DNA from: Panagrolaimus kolymaensis
Taxonomy: Eukaryota; Nematoda; Chromadorea; Rhabditida; Panagrolaimidae
Assembly: GCA_028622995.1 (NCBI GenBank)
Contig: JAJQJQ010000017.1
Span: forward strand, 1,798,001 to 1,862,000
Length of the DNA: 64,000 nucleotides
Direction: 5' to 3'
This document shows positions 1-10,317 of the stretch, in pieces. Below the pieces are notes generated by a model. The model was not told the origin of the DNA. It searched no databases and saw only the letters and a program-made list of their open reading frames with translations. Made by a program: the position numbers and the translations under genes. Each line of letters opens with the position of its first letter. The stretch's first letter is position 1.

Positions 1-556
1 ATCATTGATAGCTGTGGATTTTTGAAGCAACAATTCGACATTTTCAAACATGATTATCGTGAAGCTTTTGACAATCATGGTCATGAAACTTTGGCAAATT
101 TGACTCTCAGCAATGATATAAAGAAAGAAGTGGTAAATACTCTTCGAAAATTGCAAAGAGCTAAACACAATATTGAAAGGTTTGTTCTTATATATTCATA
201 ATTGTAACGAAAAGCCTTTTTTCAGTTATAATTTAAAAGGTGAAGATCGTGAAAATGTTGCTGCTTTACTTGAAAAGATTGGTGTTGTTCAAGAGGAACT
301 TGAAAGAGTTGTTCGTGGAAAAGTTGAATTCGCGGTTCAAAATGTTCAATTACCTGAATTTGATGCCGATGCAATTCATGCTCTTTTTGGTCCTCAAGAT
401 GATAATATCAAAGATACACCTGCTAAAAAAGCTGTTGAAGAACTATGTGATTTTAATCGAATCTTTGAAGAGAAGGTTGGAGGTGTTATTGGAGCCGCCA
501 CGCTATTATTGTCTGATTATTCTAATTTGGAAGAATTTATGAAAGAAAATAGCTAA
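1..556 (+). CDS. 3' end of an unrecognised protein-coding gene
   Basis: Open from the left edge. Exon 1-179 reads in frame from base 1; a 46-nt intron (180-225, GT...TTTCAG) leads to exon 226-556 ending in TAA. The join (AG plus T) keeps frame, giving about 169 residues of C-terminus. The piece is charged and helical-looking, with heptad-like stretches such as KKEVVNTLRKLQRAKHNIE and LLEKIGVVQEELERVVRG, so a coiled-coil or helical bundle is possible. No signal peptide, membrane segment or known motif is visible, and the N-terminus lies outside the window. I do not recognise the family. It ends about 108 bases before the inverted-repeat element at 664. Confidence 0.75.
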
Positions 557-663
557 TTCAAAGCATCTTTTATTTCAAAGCGCGGGTTTCAATGTCAAGG
601 ATTCAATTTTAATTATGTATGCTTAAGTTGATTTCTCCAATTTGTGATATATGTATGATTTGG

Positions 664-1034
664 GAGTAGTGCGAAACGCCGAATGAGGAAACGCCGAATA
701 AGGAAACGACGTTGGAAACGCCGAATGAAGAAACGCCGATTAAGGAAACCATAATGGAAACGCCGAATGAGGAAACCCTACCATTTTTGAAGGGATATAG
801 TTATGAAACTATCAGAATAGGGTAATTTGTGATAGATTTATGCAATATTAAGGATTGCCTGATGCCCTGAGGGGAAAATTAATTTTTTTGTCAAATTTTT
901 GCAATTGACTTAGTATTTATTGCAGCAAATTTCTGTATATTATCCTAATTTTTTACTGCTACCATTATTTGTTTATCGCCTGTTGATAATGGGCTTGATG
1001 CTTACTTTATTTCTTTTACAGCTTTATATTATTT
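664..1034 (+). repeat. Left terminal inverted repeat with GGAAACGCCGAATGA sub-repeats
   Basis: Outer 674-780 consists of imperfect direct units built on GGAAACGCCGAATGAGG, variants having AATAAG, ACGACGTT or CCATAATGG. The inner 780-1034 is single-copy sequence that pairs with 5901-6205. It is markedly more GC-rich at its outer edge than the surroundings. Confidence 0.85.
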
Positions 1035-1096
1035 TAATTTTTTTTATTTTTCTAACAATATATAAATAACAAACAATACAAAAAACGAAAAACATA

Positions 1097-1666
1097 TCAT
1101 TGCTCATTTGTCTTCAAAACGGGTTGATAATGATTATCTTTGAAATATAAACAAATATCTGGATAACCAGGTTTGTGTTGATAATTCTTTTTCTCTTCGG
1201 GGCTATAAACATTCCATCTGTGAGTGTCTGCATCGATATATTTTGTATAACAAAATACATTAACCAAGAACAATTGAGCAAATGCTTTTATATCTTCAGC
1301 ACCCATCCATAATTCTTCACTCACGGCTTTACCATCTTTATTTTCCTTTTCCATTTGTTCTATCAAATCTAATTGTCTTTTTGCATCGCCTTTTTTACCT
1401 TCTTTGAAATTACGCCATTCAGTAATTCTTTTTCTCAACATCCAATGGTATTTATCAGTTCCAAAAAGTAAATATGAGAATGCTCTGTATCCACAATTTC
1501 CATCACCAAGCACATTGGTAACAGTCAAGGGTAAAGTAAGACTTTCAAAATTTTTCATATTTCTTAAAGGCGAATTTGTTGTTTCAGTAATCGGGATTCT
1601 TAAATAATCACAAGCAGTACACTCAAAAAAAAATTGTCCCATTTGGCTTCGGCAAAAGAGGTACAT
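1097..1666 (-). CDS. OTU-domain cysteine protease-like protein (element-borne)
   Basis: One exon of up to 189 residues, ATG at 1666, stop at 1097; a shorter start at the Met of MKNFESL is also possible. The OTU nucleophile motif is clear: VLGDGNCGYRAFSYLLFG (Asp-Gly-Asn-Cys), followed by a helical region, an EELWMGAEDIKAFAQLF block and the C-terminal DNHYQPVL with the catalytic-type His. Family members cleave ubiquitin or ubiquitin-like chains, and OTU domains are recurrent passengers of eukaryotic transposons and some viruses. The protein is little more than the domain itself. It lies just inside the left inverted repeat and is transcribed toward it. Activity is not shown by sequence alone, but the Cys and His are both present. 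Confidence 0.8.
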   Translation of the reverse strand: MYLFCRSQMGQFFFECTACDYLRIPITETTNSPLRNMKNFESLTLPLTVTNVLGDGNCGYRAFSYLLFGTDKYHWMLRKRITEWRNFKEGKKGDAKRQLDLIEQMEKENKDGKAVSEELWMGAEDIKAFAQLFLVNVFCYTKYIDADTHRWNVYSPEEKKNYQHKPGYPDICLYFKDNHYQPVLKTNEQ

Positions 1667-2003
1667 TGACTTTGGTGTCCAAAATAACCCGTCGATGTAC
1701 TATTTTGTATACCAAAAGTAAATTTTTAACAGACAAAAAATTTGGTTCAGTTTTTTGGACGGCAATGGCTAAATCGAGGCCAAAAATGTATTTTTTTTTG
1801 GTATGAAAGAAAAATGGTCAAAAAATTTTTGTACTTCAAAAAAAATAATTTTTGACTGCCTCCGCGAATATATTATTCAAATTTTTTCTAATAGAATGAA
1901 TTTCAATAAGTCAAAACAAAAGCATTTCAAAAAAAGTTTATTTACAATAATTCCTTGGATAAATAAATACAAAAAAAAGCCTAGACAAAAAATAAATAAT
2001 TGC
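1667..2003. other. Intergenic stretch inside the element
   Basis: AT-rich spacer between the OTU gene and the 3' end of the next minus-strand gene. Several long A and T runs; no coding signal that I can support. Confidence 0.5.
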
Positions 2004-3628
2004 CTAGGTATCTCTCTTTTCGACTTTGTTAATTTGAGCTCCATCTTTGCTGCTTTCCTGTGAGTTGTGAGGCAATCCAAGGTTGATAACACAACCATAA
2101 TAACTTTCTGCAACGAACATTTTATATTCCTCGGTGTTTCTTTGATATGTATACGCGTAATGGAATCCTTCGGCTTCGAGCGTTGCTACAACATCTTCAT
2201 TGGTAAGTATATCGATGAACAGAATTGTTGCCTCGGAGTTCACACATTTCAAAAGACCCTGTAACGAATTCTTGTAAATTTAATCATTATGGTTTATAAC
2301 ACTTACATCAAGCATTGGTTTGAACACATCGAGCCTTGGAAACGAATTCATAATGAGGAATAACGTTGCGATGGGTGGATTTTGTGCATCTGAATAGCGG
2401 AAACAAATATCATCAGCAATTTCACAGCCTTCAGTACCAAACCATTTTGTTGCATCCAATCTAAAAAAAGTTAATTTAGTATTATTTTCATCTGTTTTTA
2501 CTTACGTTAAGCTTTCGAGATTCCTTGGAAGAAGACGTATAATTTCACGAATGTGTTCTTCAGTGTGTTCTTCTATCAAAATTTTTGCCTTGGATAAAAT
2601 GATATAACGAGAAGAGAGAAGGCGGAACAAGAAGGTTGAATCGAAGAGCCCAAGGAAAGTCATATTCTTTACATGCGAGAGAAAATCATCCCAGGATTCC
2701 ATTTCACTGTATTTTTCTTGGCTTGGTGTTCGCCCCATTATAGTAAGATTACTGGATGCCTTCACCGTTCCCATATACCCATTGAACGAATCAAATTCAA
2801 CAAGAAGTTTAGTGTTGTCTTCAAGAGTAATCAAAGCGTCATCATTGATTAATTCTATCATGGTTGGCCTTGGTAACATTTGAGAGCAGAGACATATTCC
2901 TTGAATAGTAATTGGTGGAAGTTTTCCTTGGTTATCATCATCCGAGCCTTGGTTATTTTCTTGAGTATCTTGGAAGTTTATAACCTAAAAATGTTTATGT
3001 AAAAAAAATAACAAATATTATAAAAGTACAGATTGATACAATTTAACAAAAAGTGTTATCTCTGTAAAAAAAGATAATGCTTCACTTCTCTCACTGTTAT
3101 TAAGTAAAGAGCATAATATTGAAAAAGTTATGTAATCTTATGGTAGTAGCAAAAGCTGTAAAATAATAACATAAAAGTAAATAAGCAAATAACAGTTACT
3201 TTTTTCCGAGGAAAATGATCTTTCTGAGGTTGTAAAATCCTCATTTTACTTTTTCCCATATGGTTTCATTAATGACTGCTGTTACACCTTCGCAATCGGT
3301 ACAAAAGTATAATTTTTGCAATGAAAATCTTAGAAACTAATAAAACTCGAAATAGCTCAACATTAAAAGTGTAATTAACAAAACTTACCTCATATGGTGT
3401 GCCATGGAGTTCCATTCTTGCCGTTGTTTTCATATTTTCTTTTTCGCTTCCTTCATTTCTTTCCATAGGTTGAATGCCATTTTTATTTATTTCCATAGGT
3501 AGCCCAGGAGTCATTGAACCATGACGAGGAAAATATTTTTGCTGATGGTCTTCTTGGCTACAAGCACATGACAGACGATCAGTTGCAGCACTTCCAAGCG
3601 CACTTGCAAGCTTAGAATTAACAATCAT
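2004..3628 (-). CDS. Unrecognised 379-residue protein inside the inverted-repeat element
   Basis: Four exons on the minus strand: 3628-3389, 2984-2506, 2460-2307 and 2270-2004; each intron has GT/AG borders and the sum (1140 nt) is in frame. The 594-nt first intron is long for this locus. The N-terminal quarter is polar and low in structure; the middle (LITLEDNTKLLVEFDSF to IIRLLPRNLESLTLDATKWF) looks like an F-box-associated or DUF38-like alpha/beta segment of the kind expanded in nematodes, but this is resemblance only. The C-terminal part has ILFIDILTNEDVVATLEAEG and YTYQRNTEEYKMFVAESYYG. No F-box, signal peptide or membrane segment. It is transcribed divergently from the gene at 4019 across a 390-bp spacer. 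Confidence 0.65.
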
Positions 3629-4018
3629 AGCTAAAAAGAAGAATGGAAATATTATCTCTTACAAAAACATATACTTAGAACAACGCAATAAATTCACGAT
3701 AAAATGGATGCCAATAATATGTATGTTGGTTAGAGTATGTTAGTTAGTCTATTTCAATAAAAAAAAAAACAAAGGGAATTGAATAAAATAACAATGATCA
3801 ATCAAGAGAGTGGAAAAATGAAAGCAAAGGAAAGATTTCACATGCAGTCGCGCATCTTAGCGCGAAAACTACAGTATCGCGCTCGCATGCAGCAAGTTTT
3901 TGCAAGTCTTTGATTTTTCAGTTTTTCAAGTTTTTGCTTCTCCTTCGTTTCTCTTCCTTCTTTTTTTCCACGAATTTTCTTTATTCATCAACTGATACAA
4001 TTTTTTTTAGTGCCTCTT
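3629..4018. promoter_or_regulatory. Divergent intergenic region of the element
   Basis: Shared upstream region of the minus gene starting at 3628 and the plus gene starting at 4019. It contains a GC-richer patch (3840-3900, GTCGCGCATCTTAGCGCG and CTACAGTATCGCGCTCGC) and a pyrimidine-rich run ending TTTTTTTTAG at 4010. That run is immediately followed by the start exon and is a good candidate trans-splice acceptor. Promoter function is inferred from position. Confidence 0.4.
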
Positions 4019-5069
4019 ATGAGTAACGAATCGAACATCATTGTTACTGACACTGCTCCTGATTCGAAAGGATCTCAATTCTTTACTTATCGTTTCGATA
4101 AAGCAACAGCCGAGGACTTGCAAATGTTTATTGCAAATGCGTATGCTTTACGTAATGGTTTCAAAGCTGAAATCAAATGGAAAACCAAGGATTTGTATGA
4201 TCAACCGATGATATCGATAATGGACTCCATGGCTGATTTGATCCCTGGGCAAACATATTACTCAACAATCGGTGATTTTTTTATCTTTATCTTTACAACT
4301 TCATTAATTTCTAATTTCAGATACCTCGGTTGAAGTCGCTCTCCCAGGATTAGAAACATCTTTTGCTTCATCAACAGCAAAAGTTATTGTTAGTATCACT
4401 GATGTACCTTCCGATGATCTCAACAACTTTCTGAAGGCATGGTTTTTACTTAGGCTCCATACATTTTTTACTATGTTTTTAGGAGAAGCTTGAAGATGAA
4501 ACCAGGGAAGAAGAAAATGATACTCCAAGGATTAACGGCTCACCTTATCAACCTTCTTTTCATGCTTCGACTACATCAGAAATCTCTCCAATTGAACCAC
4601 TTTTGATTCCAAGGATAATGTTACCAAACCAATTTCAAAGAGGAGCTGTAATGCCTTTGAACTTTTACCTGGTGAGCTTGTATTCCTCAAACCGAGGCTT
4701 TATGGATGCGATGTTCAAGGAAATGCTTCCAACTGAAACTATAATGGTTAAAAAAGTAAGTATTTCTTTATAAAAGATCAACTATTCTTTTTGTTTTTAG
4801 GTTCACTTAAACCAATTCTTATCGACACCAATCACCATTGCTTCTCTTCTTTTACTGCGGGAAGAATCCTTGGCTTCGTTCAATGTAATTATTCTTCCAA
4901 TTGCCAGAAGTTATGCAAAGAAAGCTGTTATTGATCTGATTGCCGAGGCTTATAAAGAGTAAGTGTTTCACAAACTTCCAATACATAGTTCAATTTTAGA
5001 TGTGAAATTCCATCCAATGCTCTTGAACCTGTGGTAGCTGTGTTCCTTCAAATGACTGGAAATGAATGA
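4019..5069 (+). CDS. Unrecognised 289-residue protein inside the inverted-repeat element
   Basis: Exons 4019-4271, 4321-4436, 4483-4755, 4801-4958 and 5000-5069; summed length 870 nt, in frame. The start is the first ATG after TTTTTTTTAG. The second intron (4437-4482) appears to use a GC donor (AAG|GCATGG) with a TTTTTAG acceptor; without this intron the frame runs to a stop at once. The protein starts MSNESNIIVTDTAPDSKGSQ, contains two similar-looking segments (TAEDLQMFIANAYALRNGF and SDDLNNFLK) and a hydrophobic C-terminal half (LSTPITIASLLLLREESLA, IILPIARSYAKKAVIDLIAEAY). No signal peptide, membrane anchor or catalytic motif is evident. I do not recognise it. The next gene starts only 42 nt downstream. 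Confidence 0.6.
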
Positions 5070-5111
5070 TTTTCAACTTTACTTATCCCGTGATCAAAAA
5101 ACTCTGTTGTC

Positions 5112-5390
5112 ATGGCTGTGAACAAAAGAAAGGCGCAAAAAGCTGTTAAAAATGAAGAATCACCAAGGATGAAGAAGATGAAGCTATCGTTTACTCATTC
5201 AACAACATTTGATCTTGATGAAGCAGCTGCTGCATTATTTGAGGCGGATATGCCAGAGGCAATCGATCAACTTGTAGCAAACTCAAGGTAAGTGAAATTC
5301 TAAAATTTTGATAGGAAAAAAGGGACCTTGTATATTCGCGGGGAGTGTCAGGAAGGAAATATGAGTACTTATGAAGCATTTCTTTTTTAG
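5112..5390 (+). CDS. Small basic-then-acidic unknown protein (83 residues)
   Basis: Two exons, 5112-5287 and 5315-5390, joined across a 27-nt intron (GTAAGT...GATAG); the sum of 252 nt is in frame. The intron is shorter than any other here, so the join is tentative. The N-terminus is Lys-rich (VNKRKAQKAVKNEE, then RMKKMKL) and could be a nuclear localisation signal, followed by an acidic Ala-rich segment (DLDEAAAALFEADMPEAID). The start lies 42 nt after the stop of the preceding gene, close enough for a shared transcript. Not recognised. Confidence 0.4.
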
Positions 5391-5900
5391 CATTATCAGT
5401 AACATGTTTTTGAGAAGACATATTGCTAACTATAAAATAAAAGGTAAAAGATAGAACTCGTAAATGGAAGCTATTAAATATTTGATAGTCTCGAAGAAAA
5501 TATAAATCCTATGAATAAAGAATACAAATAAAAATATTCGAATCAACTATGAAATAATAATTTGGAAAAAAATCTCAATAAAATAATAATTCGCGTATTT
5601 TAAAATATTTTCAAGAGAAATGAAGAGAAGCAACTGATCGCTGAAAGTATGGAATGAATGAATGAAGTTTTTGATTGATTCAGAAATTGGAGGTAAAAAA
5701 ATGCTTGCTTCATTAACATATGTCAAGTGGTACTTAAGTGTGATTGAGATGTCCTCATAGGTGCTTCAAAGCATCTTCTTTGTTTGGTTCTTTTTGAAAT
5801 ATGTTTGAAGAATAAGGCCAAAGCTTTTTTAGTTATTCATTTCCAGAAAGTTTTCCAACATCAGTATTTAATGTTATTATCACCAAAAGATTATATGTAT
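5391..5900. other. Non-coding spacer before the right inverted repeat
   Basis: AT-rich sequence with no supportable coding exon. It contains several short A/T runs and leads into the right arm of the element. Confidence 0.5.
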
Positions 5901-6325
5901 AATATTAAGTTGTAAAAGAAATTAAGCAAAGCATCAAGCCCATTATCAACAGGCGATAAACAAATAATGGTAGCAGTAAAAAATTAGGATAATATGCAGA
6001 AATTTGCATATTCATGGTCAAAAACTATTTTAAAATTTATTTTATAACCATTTTAATTAATCTCTAATAAATACTTAGTCAAATGCAAAAATTTAAAAAA
6101 AAAGTTAATTTTCCCCTCAGGGCATCAGGCAATCCTTAATATTGCATAAATCTATCACAAATTACCCTATTCTGATAGTTTCATAACTATATCCCTTCAA
6201 AAATGGTAGGGTTTCCTCATTCGGCGTTTCCATTATGGTTTCTTTATTCGGCGTTTCCTCATTCGGCGTTTCCAACGTCGTTTCCTTATTCGGCGTTTCC
6301 TCATTCGGCGTTATGCTACAGTCTC
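5901..6325 (-). repeat. Right terminal inverted repeat
   Basis: Reverse complement of the left arm. It differs by a short AT-rich stretch around 5996-6080 that is longer than on the left, and by small changes in the outermost 20 bases (GAGACTGTAGCATAACGCCG here against GAGTAGTGCGAAACGCCG on the left). Confidence 0.85.
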
Positions 6326-6450
6326 TATGATTTGGATGTGTTTATTGTTCTTTAATTAATATTCTGTTGTATAAACGCTGTCAACTTTATCCTGCTTTTT
6401 ATCGGTGTTTAGCTACATTTTTTAGTTGGTTTATTGTATTAGATTGACTT

Positions 6451-6507
6451 TTAATTAATATTATTTATATTAAATCATTTAATTAATATTATTTATATTA
6501 AATCATT
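6451..6507. repeat. Two-copy 28-bp AT tandem repeat
   Basis: TTAATTAATATTATTTATAT followed by TAAATCAT is present twice head to tail, starting at 6451 and 6479, just outside the right end of the large element. Confidence 0.85.
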
Positions 6508-6638
6508 TAATATTTGACTAGAGTACAAAATAAGTTGAAACAATATAAATTTTCAAATGAAAACATAACAAAACTTTTTACAAAAACTAAGTGATTCATT
6601 GTGCGCTAGCATAACCCCAATCCGACTGGCTTGAACCA

Positions 6639-9600
6639 CTAATTGGGCGTGGTTTTTGTTTCCTAAAATCGAATTAAATTAAAATGAAAAATAAGACATA
6701 TATAAACTAACAAATAAACTCGAAGAGCTTTTTTTGCACTTTTAATAAAATGAGTTTTAATATCAATATGACAACAAGCGATATTGTATGTGGTAGGACG
6801 TTGAGATGGGGCCATATGAGTTATTGAAAAATAATGTTGATTAGCGTCACTTGAATTTGAAACCAGCGAAGTTAATTCCGATCCTATTTCGTCGATTTCG
6901 ATTTCCCAAATTGGAAAGATTTTATAAAGTCTCGGTTGCTTCTTTTTCCCAACGGGCTCAGGACCCAACACAAGGATAAGGCTCATAAACACGAAAGCAA
7001 CACAATCGGAATACCTTTTCTCTCCAGGTTGTATCCATTTTAAATGAGCAAACATGAAAAGATCGCGTAAATCCATCCAAAGATTCTAAAAAAAAAAAAG
7101 AATATTTAAAGACGAAAAAAAAATATTCAACAAACATTTTCTTCAAGTTGAGGTAATTTTGCGAGTCTTTCTAATTCGCAACCATATTCTTCATGAATTC
7201 TTTGCATTTCATTTACATACGTTGCAAGGGTTTGCATTCGATTCAATGCTTGTACACATTGTCGTTGTTCCATACTATCTTTATTACAAAATTCTTTTAT
7301 TTGTTCCAAAAATAATGGATATTTTAAAACACGCTGAATTGGTTTTATTAAAAGTGATTGAACCGATTCTTTATGTTGACCAGAAGCATTTAATTCTTCT
7401 AATATATTTTTTAACCTTTCATCGGCTATAAAGCAAAACACTTTGAATAAATCAAAAAGTATGAAGCAAACCTTTTTGAAGATGTTGAAACCTTAAATAC
7501 GCAGCTGAATATTCACTATAAATTTTAAATTTGTTGCATTTATTAATAAATAAAGCTGAAATTCTCATCACTGCATCTTTTATTTGGGTATAATTTAATG
7601 ATTGCGATGAAGGTGAGGTTAATAAATCGCCCGAAGCATCTTGTAAAGAATTAAAAAATATTTCATGTGTTTTGTGCATCGTTTGCGTACATTCTAAAAA
7701 TATTAGCTTCCCCGGCTTCACATATTGCTCCATTAATTTTTCCAAATCTTTAACAAATGTTTCTTCAGTTTGAACCAACTCAATAATACTTTTCAAAAGT
7801 TTTTCATCAACAATCCTTCGATTTTCAACATCTTTGGAAATCTAAATTAAACGTTTATAATATTGATAAAATTTCTAAAGAGTTGTCATTGAAATATTTA
7901 CCAAAACAAATTTATTGTATAAATCGAAATTTTTATTACGAAATTTAGTAAGATATTTATGTAATTTTTTAGAAAAAGTACTTACATGTGATTTTGGTTC
8001 TTTGGGTATTGTTGGAGGGGTTTCAATAACTCGAAGAAATTGAGAACTTGCTGATATATCTTTTATTTGTTTTTTCCTGTAAAATAGTTTAATATTTGAA
8101 GGGGATTTAACAAAACAAAAAATAATCAATTGGAAAAAAACTTACATAGAGAATTGAGCATGCAAGCAACAATAAAGATGAACATAATTAGGTAAATGTG
8201 TGGACGATACTCTGGCTCGTAATTCAGTTGGATAAATCATTTCAGAAAAATTTGTGTTTGGTATAAATCCCTTAAGCGAAGCTATTCTGAATATGAGCAT
8301 ATATTTTAGGGAATACAATGTTTCCATGTAATGTTTTGATGCAGCAATGGCATTTCCAGGAAGTCGAGGGTCAGCTGAAAGATCCACGCCGCTGCTAGAT
8401 GAAGTTGAAGTGGTCATTGAATTAAATCGACTGCCTTTAATTAGCGTTATGACAGAATCCAAGGTTCGATTAAGCCAACTAATAGTATGCTCATTCGATC
8501 GAATGCCACCAGCCATAGCAATCGAAGATTCATTTAAAATCGAATGACAAAATGTTCGAAGATCTTCAGATTGTCGAAATTGAAGTGCAATTGCTTTCGA
8601 AGGAAATGAAAGAAACACAATTTTATGAGGCTCGTTCGCGGATAATAATATTTCATACTAAAAATAGAAATAAAATTAACTGAAAATATATGCTACAATC
8701 TCGAAAAAGTAAGTTCGCTATGAAGATATCATAATAAAAAATAAATAAACTTACAGCACTTGTGGATAACAGTTGATTTTCATCTTTATCAAAAATTTGT
8801 AAACCATCTGGTGGTCGAAATGTTATGGTGCAATTACTAAATCTCAGAGCTTCATTTTCCACAATATGTCCATGCCTTGCATTCATCAAAGAAGCCATTT
8901 CGCATCGAAATGTTTGAGAAGGATTTTCGGGATTCATTTCAATGCCACTTGTTGAAGCCACAGCACAAAATTGATCTACGTCAGTTCGAGAAACAACATT
9001 TAAAGCAAAAATCCCATTTTCAGCTTTCCAATAAACAAATCTATCCGAATATCGCTTAATTTCGCTATCTATAAAAGTAAAATGTTTATTCTTTAGTCTT
9101 TTTATGCAACTACAGGAAATTAAATTCCTAATTTTTTTTTTTGCTTCAAGAATTTTCTTTTCATCGTCATTTTTAAATTTGATTACCGAAATTTTTTAAC
9201 CCATCAAAAAAAGAAGAAACGCTCCCACACATTTATTTTTGAAAAAACTTAGGGATGATGAGACTGACTATTAGCTGCTGCGCAAAGTTTTAATTAAAGG
9301 CGAAAAATAATGAATTAAAGATATTCTTGTGCTTTTTTCAAGTGGTGGAGGATACTTACAAATTATTTACTTTTCACACTATTCGATTTTCATTTTTTTT
9401 GATGACGCTGAGTCATTTTTTGTGTCGGCGTGCGCCAAAGCTTTGTAATTATCCTTCCACACTTTTTTCCTTTATTTTTTGAACAATAAAACGCACATAA
9501 ATAAAAACAAAGCAAGCCTCTTTCATAAATACAATGCTTTTCATCATTTTTTTCTAAGTGGACGCTATGTTTTCTCGCTTCATTTTTATTTTCCATCTTG

Positions 9601-10317
9601 AATACTACGCTGCTTCCGATTAATTAAGTGTATGCAAAAGGGAAAGGAAAAAAGGAGATGAATAAATCATTGAAAACAGCAAGAGTAATTTAAAAAAAAA
9701 AGTGCCAAAAAATTCATGCGCAGATTTTTACGATGAAAGAATTTTTGTCTTTCTATTTCCTGGGGGAAAATAAGCGAAACAAGGGCTAAAATTTAGAATT
9801 TTATTGCAAGTCGTAAATGTGAATATTAAAGCAGCATTCAATTTTTAATGTCTTGATTAAATTAAATTTTTTTATGTTGGATGTTCTACCTCATAAAGTT
9901 ATAAATGTAAGGATAAGGAAAGGTCATTTTAGCTTTCTCCTAGACTCACAAATAATAAAAATATTTTTTAAACTTATATTAAAATTTTAAAAAATATGAA
10001 AATACCTCGATGTATTGGCATTTGAAAAACATTTTGATGTCGAAGATTTGCGGCACTCAATTCTGCTATCGTGTTACTGTGCCCCATTTTACGATTTACC
10101 GTAACTGAAAGAACGCTCGGATGAACTTTAAGCCATTCTGTTCTATCTTCGCTTAAACGAAATATTTCTGCTGCAAATCTATAATGAAATTATTTTTGTT
10201 TATCCAAAGACAGTTTTCCAAATGATGGTACCTGTATGAAGTGGGACCGGTAAGTAATGTTGATGCATTTAAGCAATTTCCATATTGGCATCCGCCACAT
10301 GATAGTGTACCACCCAT
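6639..10317 (-). CDS. tiam-1: Rac guanine nucleotide exchange factor, TIAM-1 type
   Basis: Nine exons: 10317-10232, 10178-10006, 9068-8755, 8657-8146, 8076-7986, 7841-7472, 7425-7136, 7085-6720, 6662-6639; 2226 nt, 741 residues. The N-terminus MGGTLSCGGC has Gly2 and Ser6 of an N-myristoylation signal plus nearby Cys that could be palmitoylated. Residues about 30-120 resemble an EVH1/WH1 domain (IFRLSEDRTEWLKVHP ... RFVYWKAENGIFALNVVSR). The Dbl-homology domain spans two exons (IIELVQTEETFVKDLEKLME ... SLLIKPIQRVLKYPLFLEQI), and is followed by a PH domain (WMDLRDLFMFAHLKW to IKSAKKALR). DH-PH proteins of this kind load GTP onto Rac to drive actin assembly in growth cones and dendrites. A myristoylated N-terminus plus EVH1 ahead of DH-PH matches nematode TIAM-1. 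I could not make out a clear PDZ domain in the 150-residue linker. The last exon encodes only seven residues. Confidence 0.87.

Larger units (their letters stand above)
664..6325. mobile_element. 5.7-kb element bounded by long terminal inverted repeats, carrying several genes
   Basis: The sequence 664-~1034 is repeated in inverted orientation at ~5901-6325, with high identity over most of its length. Both arms hold the same ladder of GGAAACGCCGAATGA units at the outer end, then CCCTACCATTTTTGAAGG, then the GCCTGATGCCCTGAGGGG block and the GTTTATCGCCTGTTGATAATGGGCTTGATGC block. The ten bases TATGATTTGG occur directly before (654-663) and after (6326-6335), as expected of a target-site duplication. 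Inside are an OTU protease gene, a 379-residue gene on the minus strand, and a 289- and an 83-residue gene on the plus strand. Long inverted repeats with a 9-10 bp duplication fit the Mutator-like (MULE) class. No transposase was recognised, so class and autonomy are inferences. Confidence 0.65.
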
